A stretch of DNA of 64,000 nucleotides. Origin: Cherax quadricarinatus. Taxonomy: Eukaryota; Arthropoda; Malacostraca; Decapoda; Parastacidae. The notes under the pieces are model-generated. The model did no database searches. It worked only from the letters and a program-made list of their open reading frames with translations, and was not told the origin of the DNA. Made by a program: the position numbers and the translations under genes. The stretch covers positions 34,504,609 through 34,568,608 of the forward strand of contig NC_091298.1 in assembly GCF_038502225.1 (NCBI RefSeq), written 5' to 3'. This document shows, piece by piece, positions 24,682 to 34,299 of the stretch. The first letter of the stretch is position 1. Each line of letters opens with the position of its first letter.

Positions 24682-24810
24682 AAGAACATAAAAACATAAG
24701 AATGTAGGAACACTGCAGAAGGCCTACTGGCCCATACGAGGCAGGTCCTTATCAAAACGACATCTACCTAAAGCTACTCAAGAAACAACTCCCGCACCCC
24801 CCAACACCAA

Positions 24811-27800
24811 TCAAACCCAGCCCCTCCCACTCATATATTTGTCCAGTCTCTTCTTAAAGCTACCCAAGGTCCTAGCCTCTATCACCCCACTGGGAAGACT
24901 GTTCCACGCATCTACAACTCTGTTAGAAAACCAGTACTTACCTATGTCCTTTCTAAATCTAAATTTATCCAACTTAAATCCATTATTCCTGGTTCTTACC
25001 TGGTTCGACACCCTCAGTACTTTATTAATGTCTCCCTTGTTTATGCCCGTCATCCACTTATACACTTCAATGATATCTCCCCTCATTCTACGCCTCTCCA
25101 GAGAGTGGAGATTTAAGGCTTTAAGTCTATCTTCATACGGGAGGTTCCTTACACAGTAAATCATTTTAGTCATTCTTCTCTGTATGTTCTCTAATGAGTC
25201 TATGTCCATCCTGTAGTAAGGGGACCAAAACTGAGCAGCATAATCTAAATGAGGCCTCACTAGTGATGTATAGAGCTGTAAAATAACTTTTGGACTTCTG
25301 TTACTTATACTTCTTGAGATAAATCCAAGTAATCTGTTGGCCTTGTTGAGCACACTGAGGCACTGCTGTCTTGGCTTTAGATTTCTGCTTACCATGACTC
25401 CCAAGTCTTTTTCACATTCTGTATGACCAAGCTCTACTTCACCTAGATTATAGCTTCGAGGTTTATTTTCATTACCAAGGGCAAGTACCTTACACTTATC
25501 CACATTAAACTTCATCTGCCATTTCTCAGACCAAGACATTAATTTGTTCAAATCGTCCTGGAGTTCATTGATATCCTCCTCAGAGTGAATTATACGGCCT
25601 ATCTTTGTATCATCAGCAAACTTACTCATGTCACTAGTAATCCCTTCATCAAGGTCATTAATGTAAATTATGAACAAGAGAGGGCCTAAAACTGATCCTT
25701 GTGGAACGCCACTAGTGACTAATCCCCATTCAGATTTCACTCCATTAATGGTAACTCTCTGCTTTCTATTGGTAAGCCATGCCTCAATCCATGCTAGAAC
25801 TTTACCTCCTATACCATGAGCTGCCACTTTTCTTAAGAGTCTCTTGTGAGGTACTCTGTCGAAGGCTTTACTAAAATCCAAATAAACAATATCATATTCC
25901 TTATCACTGCCAACTGCCTCAAATGTTCTATTGAAGAACGTCAGTAAGTTTGTCAGGCAGGAACGACCTCTCGTGAATCCATGCTGAGATTCATTTATCA
26001 AGTTATGCTCTTCAAGGTGACTTCTGATAATGTCAGCTATAATTGATTCTAATAACTTGCCCACTATAGATGTCAGGCTTATTGGACGGTAATTTGAAGG
26101 AGTGGACTTATCCCCTGATTTGAATATAGGAACCACATTAGCCATCTTCCACATCTCTGGCACAACACTGGTAAGGATGGACGCATTGAATACACTCGTT
26201 AATGGCTGACTAAGCTCCATCTTGCATTCCTTAAGTACCCTTGAAAACAACTCATCGGGTCCCGGGGACTTATTTTGTTTCAGTTTGTCTATCTGTTTAA
26301 TAACCATGTCCCTCGTGACAGTAATATTAGTTAACTTAAATTCATCAGGAACTAAATAATTGTTAATTACTGGAATCTCATTTACATCTTCCTGTGTAAA
26401 AACTGACAAAAAATAGTCATTAAATAAGGAACACATTTCCAGTTCATTATCCGTCAGCTGTCCATTCCCAGATTTCAGAGGTCCTACTTTTTCCTTCACC
26501 TTCGTCCTATACACTTGAAAGAACCCCTTTGGATTAGTCTTTGATTCATTAGCAACTCTAATTTCATAGTCACGTTTAGCCTTTCTAATCGCCTTTTTTA
26601 CTTCTCTTTTAAGCTGAACATATTGGTCAGTAAGGTTAACCTCTCCTCTTCTGATGCGCCTATAAATTCCCCTTTTCTCTCCTAATAGATGCTTTAGCCT
26701 CCTGTTAACCCATTTGGGATCGTTATTATTAGACCTAATTTCTCTCTGGGGAATGTATATACTCTGGGCACTGTGTACATTATTAAGAAAACAATCATAA
26801 AAGCAGAAACATCCATATTCATAAGTATGATTATCGTTTCATTAGCTAGATAACCCCAATCAAATTAGATGTTCCCTAAGCTTTGGCAGAAGAAAATCCT
26901 CCTGTTAACCCATTTGGGATCGTTATTATTAGACCTAATTTCTCTCTGGGGAATGTATATACTCTGGGCACTGTGTACATTATTAAGAAAACAATCATAA
27001 AAGCAGATCCCTTCATATTCATAAGTATGATTATCGTCAATAAAATCATTAGCTAGATAACCCCAATCAAGATTAGACAGATGTTCCCTAAGTCCATTAT
27101 AATCGGCAGAACGAAAATCGGGGATTTTTACTGTATTATCATTATTCTTGCATTCCCAATTAATGCTAAAGGTGATGGATTTGTGATCACTTGCGCCAAG
27201 CTCTTCAGTGATCTCCAGATTATTCACGAGTGTTTCCTTATTTGACAAGACTAGGTCTAGCAAATTATTACCCCTGGTAGGTTCAGTTACACTCTGTTTC
27301 AGAAAACAGTCCTGAACTGTTTCCATGAAGTCACTGGACTCTAGATTACCTGTCAAAGAATTCCAGTCAATTTGGCTAAAGTTAAAGTCCCCTACTATGA
27401 CTACGTTACTGTGTCCAGAAGCCCTAACAATTTCGTCCCAAAGAAGTCTCCCTCTATCGTGATCCAAGCCTGGAGGTCGGTATATTACACCTAGAATTAG
27501 TTTTTCTTGACCCTCCACGAACTCTACCCAAACAGACTCTGTTACTGCTCCATCTATTTTTATACCTTTTTTTTATGCAACAATTAATATTTTCTCGAAC
27601 ATACAATGCAACTCCTCCCCCCTTCCCATTACATCTATCCACATTGAATAACTTAAATCCCTGAATATTACACTCAGCAGTCATATCCCGACTCTTTAAA
27701 TCATACCACGTTTCAGTTAATGCAATGATATCAAAGTTCCCAGCACATGCTACCAAACGTAGTTCATTAATTTTATTTCTTGCACTTCGACTGTTAGCAT

Positions 27801-27975
27801 AAAATACCATCATATGTTTTTTCTTCTGCACATTTTTCCTATTCATCTTTGTTTTTACACAATTTCTGAAATTATCATTACCCAGAGTTACTCCATGACA
27901 GTTACTATTAAGATTCTTAATATCAGAGCATAAGTCAATATATCCATATTCATTATTAATCATTTCAAAACCCAT
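24811..27975 (-). pseudogene. LINE B1 ORF2, endonuclease-RT, with frameshifts and a 200-bp duplication
   Basis: ORF2 start at 27,975. Endonuclease: FYANSRSARNKINEL, ALTETW (catalytic Glu), GGGVALYV; a frameshift at the T8 run near 27,566-27,574; then GDFNFSQIDW (about 27,375-27,400) and LGASDHKS (about 27,180-27,200). The linker is broken by the tandem duplication at 26,698-27,107. From 26,514 to 24,811 the RT and C-terminal part is open for 567 residues: PEMWKMANVVPIFKSGD, NYRPISLTS, motif A YLDFSKAFDRVPH, motif B SGVPQGSVLGPLLF, motif C KFADDTKIG, and the thumb LDYAAQFWSPYY. The catalytic residues I can see are intact, so only the frameshift and the duplication separate it from an open ORF2. 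Confidence 0.9.
26698..27107. repeat. 200-bp imperfect tandem duplication inside LINE B1
   Basis: The block beginning CCTCCTGTTAACCC occurs at 26,698 and again at 26,898, an offset of exactly 200 bp. The first copy lacks several short groups of bases present in the second, for example GTTTCATTAG against GTCAATAAAATCATTAG. It breaks the ORF2 frame. Confidence 0.92.
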
Positions 27976-27989
27976 ACCTCTAACTAATC

Positions 27990-28742
27990 CTAGTTTAAAG
28001 TCCTAACAACCCCCTCAACTGAGTTAGCAAGAAAACCCACACCTGCCCTGGATAAGTGAACCCCATCCCTGGCATACATGTCATTTCGGCCATAGAAGTT
28101 GTCCCAGTTGTCAATGAATGGTACTGCATTATCCTTACAGTGTTTATCCAGCCAACAATTAATACCAATTGCTCTGGACAACCATTCATTACCAACACCT
28201 CTTCTTGGCAAAATGCCACATATAACAGGGCGCCCCCCCTTCTTCCTAATCATGTCTATAGCTGTCCTGAACTTTCTAACTAAATCCTCACTTCTACGCT
28301 TGCCTACATCATTGCCTCCAGCACTGAGGCAAATAATAGGATTGATCCCATTACCGTTCATGATGTTGTCAAGCCGGCTAACAATGTCCTCCATCCCAGC
28401 CCCAGGAAAGCATACCCTTTGTCTCCTACTCCTGTCCTTCAAGCAGAATGCCCTATCCATGTATCTAACCTGGCTATCCCCAACAACAACAATATTCTTA
28501 CCTTCCTTGTTGTCGTTCGTCGTGACGATCCCAGTAGTAGACTCACATTCGTCGGGTAGCACCGAGAATGCGTTGGAGGTTTCCACGGGAGTTTCCACAG
28601 CAGTCTCTTTCTTCTTCATCGTTTCTGGCTTTCCATTCGTCTTCTTGATCGTCAACTTCGTCGTCCCCTGCTGTCCAACCACTGACCACGATCCCTTCTT
28701 GACCTGAGGACTCGAAACAGGAGGACTACTACGAATCCTCTT
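27990..28742 (-). CDS. LINE B1 ORF1, SGNH/GDSL esterase domain (5'-truncated)
   Basis: About 250 residues, open. After a Lys/Thr-rich N-terminal part: VVVGDSQVR (nucleophile Ser in block I), CLSAGGNDVG (block III, Asn) and YARDGVHLS (block V, Asp and His). These are the marks of the SGNH-hydrolase superfamily, known as the ORF1 esterase of CR1 and related LINEs; its role in retrotransposition is not settled. The initiating ATG is missing because the element is truncated at 28,742; the frame continues into flanking repeat. Compare B3 ORF1 (308 residues), which has the N-terminal coiled coil lost here. Confidence 0.85.
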   Translation of the reverse strand, partial: KRIRSSPPVSSPQVKKGSWSVVGQQGTTKLTIKKTNGKPETMKKKETAVETPVETSNAFSVLPDECESTTGIVTTNDNKEGKNIVVVGDSQVRYMDRAFCLKDRSRRQRVCFPGAGMEDIVSRLDNIMNGNGINPIICLSAGGNDVGKRRSEDLVRKFRTAIDMIRKKGGRPVICGILPRRGVGNEWLSRAIGINCWLDKHCKDNAVPFIDNWDNFYGRNDMYARDGVHLSRAGVGFLANSVEGVVRTLN

Positions 28743-29095
28743 GTGCAACTCTTGGGTATCTTAATACTTGGGATCTTAATACTTGGGAATTCTTTGCTTG
28801 CCTAACCCTTGGGAACGACCTACTTCCACATTGAACAAATGTGACACCACCTACGACTGCTGCACCTCTCCTGCCTACGGTTTATAAGCTACTTCTCCAC
28901 ACTTATGCCGTATTCTATTCAAGATTGATGCACTGACCACATCGACTTAAGGTTGAGGGACTGATTACCTCATTCTCCTCCTGTTCATCAAGCTTCTCCT
29001 TTGTATGGACTGATGAAGCCACTGTGTGGCGAAACGTTTCCTCAGTAAAGATACCCAAGAGTTGCATATGTGTCTAATTTATCAACATGTCGGTT
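28743..29095 (+). mobile_element. Repeat R, right (plus) arm
   Basis: Plus-strand counterpart of 24,318-24,681. It contains CACCACCTACGACTGCTG, GGACTGATGAAGCCACTG, GGCGAAACGTTTCCTCAG and CATGTGTCTAATTT-type ends (here CATATGTGTC). The start shows a local duplication of ATCTTAATACTTGGG. The strand assignment is nominal. Confidence 0.8.
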
Positions 29096-30230
29096 CTCTG
29101 AACCTTTCATCTGCAAGCTTATGTGCGTTGCTTAATCAGTTTCATGTTGGCACAGCTGTTGTGAGTTGTGAGCAAGAAGGGTTCCTACAGCACTTGTTAC
29201 AGATGTTAGGCATTGCTTCACCAGTAGTGTGTTGACGCAGCTGCTGTGTATGCTGGAACTGCTATGTGTTTTGCAGAAGTTATTGTTTCTGCTCGTGTTG
29301 CGTGTTGATTCTGGTGTTGCGTCTTGCTGCTAGTGATGTGTTGTGCTGCTGGTGTTGTGTGCTGCCGCTACTGGTGTTGTGAGTTGTTACTGATATTGTG
29401 TGCTGCAGCTGGTGGTGTGTGTTGCTGTGGTTGTTGTGTCTTTCTGATGGGAATGTGTGTTGCTGTTGTTGTTGTGTATTGCTGTTTGTATTGTGTTGCT
29501 ACATTTGTGTGTTGCTGCTGGTGTTGTGAGTTGCTGATGGTGTTGTGTGTTGCTGCTGTTGTTGTGTATTGCTGTTTGTGCTGTCTACTGCTGCTGGTAT
29601 TGTGTGTTGCAGCAGTTGTTGTATGGTGCTGTTGGTGTTGTGTGTTGCTGCTGGTGTTGTGTATTGCTGTTTGTATTCTCTGCTGCTGCTGGTGTTACGT
29701 GTTGCTGCAGTTGTGTGTTGCTGCTGGTGTTGTGAGTTGCTGTTTGTGTGGTGTATTGCTGCTGGTATGGTGTGGTGCTGTTGGAGTTGTGTATTGCTGC
29801 TGGTGGTGTGTGATGCTGCTGGTGTTGCGTGTTGCTGTTGGTGTTATGTGTTGCAGCTGGAGTTATCTGGCGCCTTGTGCCTGGAGACTGTTGTGTTGCT
29901 ATTGGTGTTGTGTGTCGCTGCTGATGTAATATACCGCTGCTGTTGTGTATTACCGCTGGTGTTTTGTGTTGCTGCTGTTGTTGTTGTGTTGCTGATGGCG
30001 TTGTGTTGCTGATGGTGTTGTGTTGCTGATGGTGTTGTGTTGCTGATGGTATTGTGTGTCGCTGCTGCTGTTGTGTGTTGGTGCTGGTGCTGGTGTTGTG
30101 TGTCGCTGGTGGCGTTGTGTATTGCTGCTGGTGTCGTGAGTTGCTGAAGGTGTTGTGTGTTGCTGCTGTTGTGTATTGCCGTTATGCTGTCTACTGCTGC
30201 TGGTATTGTGTGTTGCAGCAGATGTTGTAT
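29096..30230. repeat. 19-bp minisatellite, first block of family 1
   Basis: Degenerate to about 29,330, then clear TGCTGCTGGTGTTGTGTAT-type units (19 bp). A higher-order unit of 606 bp can be recognised: TTGTAT followed by GGTGCTG at 29,625 recurs at the point where LINE B2 is inserted (30,231). The array resumes at 34,300. Confidence 0.92.
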
Positions 30231-30418
30231 AAGAACATAAGAAAGAAGGAACACTGCAACAGGCCTACTGACCCATGCGGAGCAGATCCATGTCATCCAT
30301 CCCGGATTAGACCAATGACCCCCCCCGGATTAGCCCAATGACCCACCCAGTCTGGTCACCTCCACTCAAGGATGGAGCACTGCACCAGACCCAGCAGCAC
30401 AAGCTAGTCAGGTCAAAC

Positions 30419-33350
30419 TCACACCCACCCACACCCACTCATGTATTTATCTAACCTATTTTTAATACTACACAACGTTTTAGCATGAATAACTGTACTC
30501 GGGAGTTTGTTCCACTCATCCACAACTCTATTACCAAACCAGTGCTTTCCTATATCCTTCCTGAATCTGAATTTTTCCAACTTGAAACCATTGCCGCGAG
30601 TCCTGTCTTGGCTGGAAATTTTCAGCACACTATTTACATCCCCTTTATTTATCCCTGTTTTCCATTTATACACCTCGATCATATCCCCCCTAATTATATG
30701 CCTTTCGAGAGAGAGCAGATTCAGGGCCCTCAGTCTATCCTCATAGGGAAGATTTCTGATACATGGGATCATCTTTGTCATCCTCCTCTGTCCGTTTTCC
30801 AGAGCATTTATATCCATTCTGTAATACGGTGACCAGAACTGAGCAGCATAGTCTAAATGAGGCCTAACCAAGGATATATAGAGTTGAAGAACAACCTGAG
30901 GACTTCTATTATTTATACTTCTAGATATGAAGCCAAGAATTCTGTTAGCTTTATTGCGAACACTAATGCACTGTTGTCTTGGTTTTAGATTACTGCTAAC
31001 CAGAACTCCTAAATCCTTTTCGCAATCAGTAGTATTAAGATCTACATTATTTAGTTTATATGTGGCATGGTTATTTAACTGTCCAACATTTAGAACTTTG
31101 CATTTGTCAATATTAAACTGCATCTGCCACTTCTCCGACCATTGCATCAGTCTGTTCAAATCATCCTGGAGTGCTCTAGTGTCCTCATTAGAATGAATTG
31201 GACGGCCTATTTTGCTGTCATCAGCAAATTTGCTTATGTCGCTATTTATTCCCTCATCTATGTCGTTTATGTAAATTGTGAACAACAACGGACCCAACAC
31301 TGACCCCTGAGGAACACCGCTTGTGACGTGCCTCCATTCTGATTTCTCCCCATTTATGCAAACTCTCCGCTGTCTATTTGTCAGCCATGCCTCTACCCAG
31401 GAAAAAAATTCTCCTCCTATTCCATTAGCCTCTGATGTGGAACTCTGTCGAAAGCCTTTCTGAAGTCCATGTACACAATATCATATTCATTACCATGATG
31501 TACCTCCTCAAACACCTTAGTGAAAAAAGTTAGTAAATTCTTAAGACAGGAATGTCCCTTTGTAAAACCGTGTTGAGATTCATTAATCAATCTATGCCTG
31601 TCAAGATGGCTACGAATTGCTTCGGCAATTATTGATTTCATCAATTTTCCCACTATGGAGGTAAGGCTTATTGGTCTATAGTTCGAAGCCAAGGACCTGT
31701 CATCTGCCTTGTAAATAGGTATTACATTTGCCATTTTCCACTTATCAGGCACTATGCCAGTTTGTAGTGATATGTTAAAAAGATTAGCCAAAGGTATGCT
31801 AAGTTCCTCTTCACATTCCTTTAACACCCTTGCAAACAGTTCATCAGGGCCTGGGTATTGGTTAGGTTTTAGTTTCTCTATTTGTCTGGGGACCATGTCA
31901 CTAGTTACCGCAATTGTACATAGTTTATTATCATCCTGTTCTACATAATCTGTTATTTCAGGAATATCGCTAGTATTTTCCTGGGTGAAAACTGAGAGGA
32001 AGTAGGTACTGAGAATTTCACACACATCCTTACCACTGTCAGTGATCTGACCAGAATTACTCTTAAGTGGGCCAACTTTGTCCCTAATCTTACTTCTGTA
32101 TACCTGAAAGAACCCTTTTGGGTTAGTCTTTGAATCCCTTACGACCTTATCCTCATAATCCCTTTTTGCTTTTCTTATTCCTTTCTTTCTCTCTTTAATT
32201 GAATATATTGATTTCTTAACTGCCCATCCCCTCTTTTGATACGCCTATATATGCCTCTCTTTTGACCAATGAGATGTTTTAATCTATTGTTCATCAATTT
32301 GGGATCATTTTTGTTAGATCTAATTTCCCTACTCGGAACAAAAGTTGTCTGGGCAGCTAGAACTATGCTCTGAAAAACGTCATATTGGCAACCAAGATCA
32401 CCTACCTGACCCATAGTCAGGACATCCCAATTTAGCCCACCCTGGTAATTTTTTCAGGCCCATGAAGTCGGCCAAGCGAAAATCTGGGACAGAGATTTGA
32501 TTGCAGTTATCTGGGTAATTCCATGATATATTGAAACTAAGTGATTTGTGATCATTTTCCCCAAGCTCATCATTAACCTCAAGATTATTAATTAGTGAAT
32601 CTTTGTTGGCAAGAACCAAGTCAAGCAGATCGTTTCCTCTACTTGGTTCTGTCACAACCTGTTCTAAAAAGCAATCCTGAACCGTATCAAAAAAGTCACT
32701 CGACTCAAGATTTCCTGTCACATTGTTCCAATCAATTTGTCTAAAGTTAAAATCTCCCATTATCACAACATTTTCATATCTAGATGCCTTATGAATTTCG
32801 TTCCATGACAGCTTACTGCCATCCCTATCAAGGTTTGGGGGCCTATAAATCACACCCAAAATTAGTTTGTCACGTTCCTCAAGAAACTGTAGCCAAACAG
32901 ATTCTGTGTTTGATGTTTCTAATCTTATATCAAGTCTAAGACAACAATTTAAATTTTCACTGACATACATTGCCACGCCACCACCCTTCCTGTTGACCCT
33001 ATCAGTGTGTAAAAGTTTATAACCCTGTATGTTGCATTCAGAAGGCATTTCTCTATCTTTCAGGTTGAACCAGGTCTCTGTTATACCAATAATATCTATA
33101 TTACCTACACTTGCAAGTAATCTTAGCTCATCTATCTTATTTCATAGACTCCTACTATTTGTATAGTAAACCTTAAGGGAGCTAGTCACTCGTTGCCCTC
33201 TACTATCTCTCTTTGTTGATCAATTGATTTGCCATTACTAGCAACTTTATTTTGAATATTGTCTTTTAAATATATCCCTGAGGTATCCCGGTAATAACTG
33301 CTGTTTTTAACCCTAATGCTGCATCCTGACTGTTTCCCCACAAACACCCA
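30419..33350 (-). pseudogene. LINE B2 ORF2, endonuclease-RT, broken
   Basis: From about 33,350: NSRSL then TGA in place of an Arg codon, GITETWF (catalytic Glu), GGGVAMYVSENLN, GDFNFRQIDW and LGENDHKS (His kept; SDH reads NDH). After frameshifts near 32,400 and 32,175 the RT starts: PDKWKMANVIPIYKADD, motif A YMDFRKAFDRVPH. A deletion of about 20 bp near 31,430 then removes part of the RT and shifts the frame. 31,300-30,419 gives VLGPLLFTIYINDI, motif C KFADDSKIG and the thumb LDYAAQFWSPYY. It is an inactive copy. Confidence 0.9.
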
Positions 33351-33365
33351 TACCTCTATAATCTA

Positions 33366-34215
33366 TCAATTTAAATTCCTAGACAAGTCATTAATTACCC
33401 ACTCAATTGAATTGGCTAATGCAACTACTCCATCCCCAGAGAGATGAACCCAATCCCTTGCATACATATCACGTTTGTCAAAGAATAAGTCCCAGTTATC
33501 AATGAATGGGACTGCAAGTTCCCTGCAGTACCTGTCTAGCCTGCAATTTATACCAATTGCCCTAGACATCCATTCATTGCCCACTCCCTTTCTAGGCATG
33601 ATGCTACATATGACTGGGACCCCTCCTTTAGACCTAACTACTTCTATGGCTGACCTGTACTTATCCAGCAGCTCCTCTCTCCTGCCCTTCCCAATGTCAT
33701 TACCCCCAGCACTAAGACAGATAATGGGCTTGTTCCCATTACCTGCCATAATATTATCCAACCTGCTGACTATGTCACCAACACCAGCTCCAGGAAGACA
33801 CACTCTCTGTCTGACCTTTCTGTCTCTATTGCAAAATGCATGGTCCATATATCTTACCTGAGAATCTCCTATTATTAAAATTTTCTTACCTTGATTAGCA
33901 GGGGAATCAGTGGTACCTTCAACCTCACTAACCACTGAAGTACACTCGTCTTGGAGAACAGAGAATCGATTTCCTACCTTCACCTCTTCTCTATTAACTC
34001 TCCTCATCTTCCTTCTTCCTGAACTGTGAACCACTTGCCACATTAAATGGCTGTCACTGTCACTGCTGGTGACCATTCCTTCCTTACCAGCTAAATCCTT
34101 CTCACACTCGCTCCCCAAACTCATCTATGCGAAGCTTAAGCCTCCTATTTTCCTCGTGAAGAAGTTGAATCTCCTTCTTCAACACTTGACCCTGAGATTC
34201 TAAAACACTACAACA
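33366..34215 (-). pseudogene. LINE B2 ORF1, esterase domain intact, start lost
   Basis: 33,366-34,124 is open for 252 residues and has IIGDSQVRYMD (Ser), CLSAGGNDIG (Asn) and YARDWVHLS, where the Gly before the block V Val is Trp while the Asp and His remain. Upstream, 34,124-34,215 encodes an N-terminal coiled coil similar to B3 (KKEIQLLHEENRRLK), but in a shifted frame and beginning with ATA where B3 has ATG. The copy therefore lacks its start codon and carries one frameshift. Confidence 0.85.
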
Positions 34216-34299
34216 AGCTATGGTTTCTAGTAACAGGCCACGCTAACTCCCAAGAGCTGAGGCAGGTATGACCGCAGGTGACCACTGACCTCAGCGTAC

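Larger units (their letters stand above)
24682..28742 (-). mobile_element. LINE B1 (CR1/L2-like), slightly 5'-truncated
   Basis: Minus-strand LINE: ORF1 with SGNH esterase, then ORF2 with endonuclease and RT, then a 3' end made of tandem TTATGTTC octamers (24,682-24,705 on the opposite strand). Octamer tails and esterase ORF1s are known traits of CR1-type elements. It sits cleanly between ACACAT (24,681) and GTGCAAC (28,743), which together restore the repeat R sequence also seen intact at 24,328-24,345. No target-site duplication is visible. Confidence 0.9.
30231..34299 (-). mobile_element. LINE B2, inserted in the 19-bp array
   Basis: A 4,069-bp minus-strand LINE B copy. The 3' octamer tail is at 30,231-30,250. 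ORF2 and ORF1 follow, then about 85 bp of upstream sequence to 34,299, making it the most complete 5' end of the three. Joining 30,230 to 34,300 restores the array reading TTGTAT-GGTGCTG seen at 29,621-29,631, so the breakpoints are exact and no target duplication is present. Confidence 0.92.

Noticed and set aside
24839..25159. Plus-strand frames opposite LINE B ORF2 (also at 28,099, 30,485, 48,436 and 51,477)
   Set aside because: They recur at the same place in each LINE B copy as antisense shadows of conserved ORF2 or ORF1 sequence.
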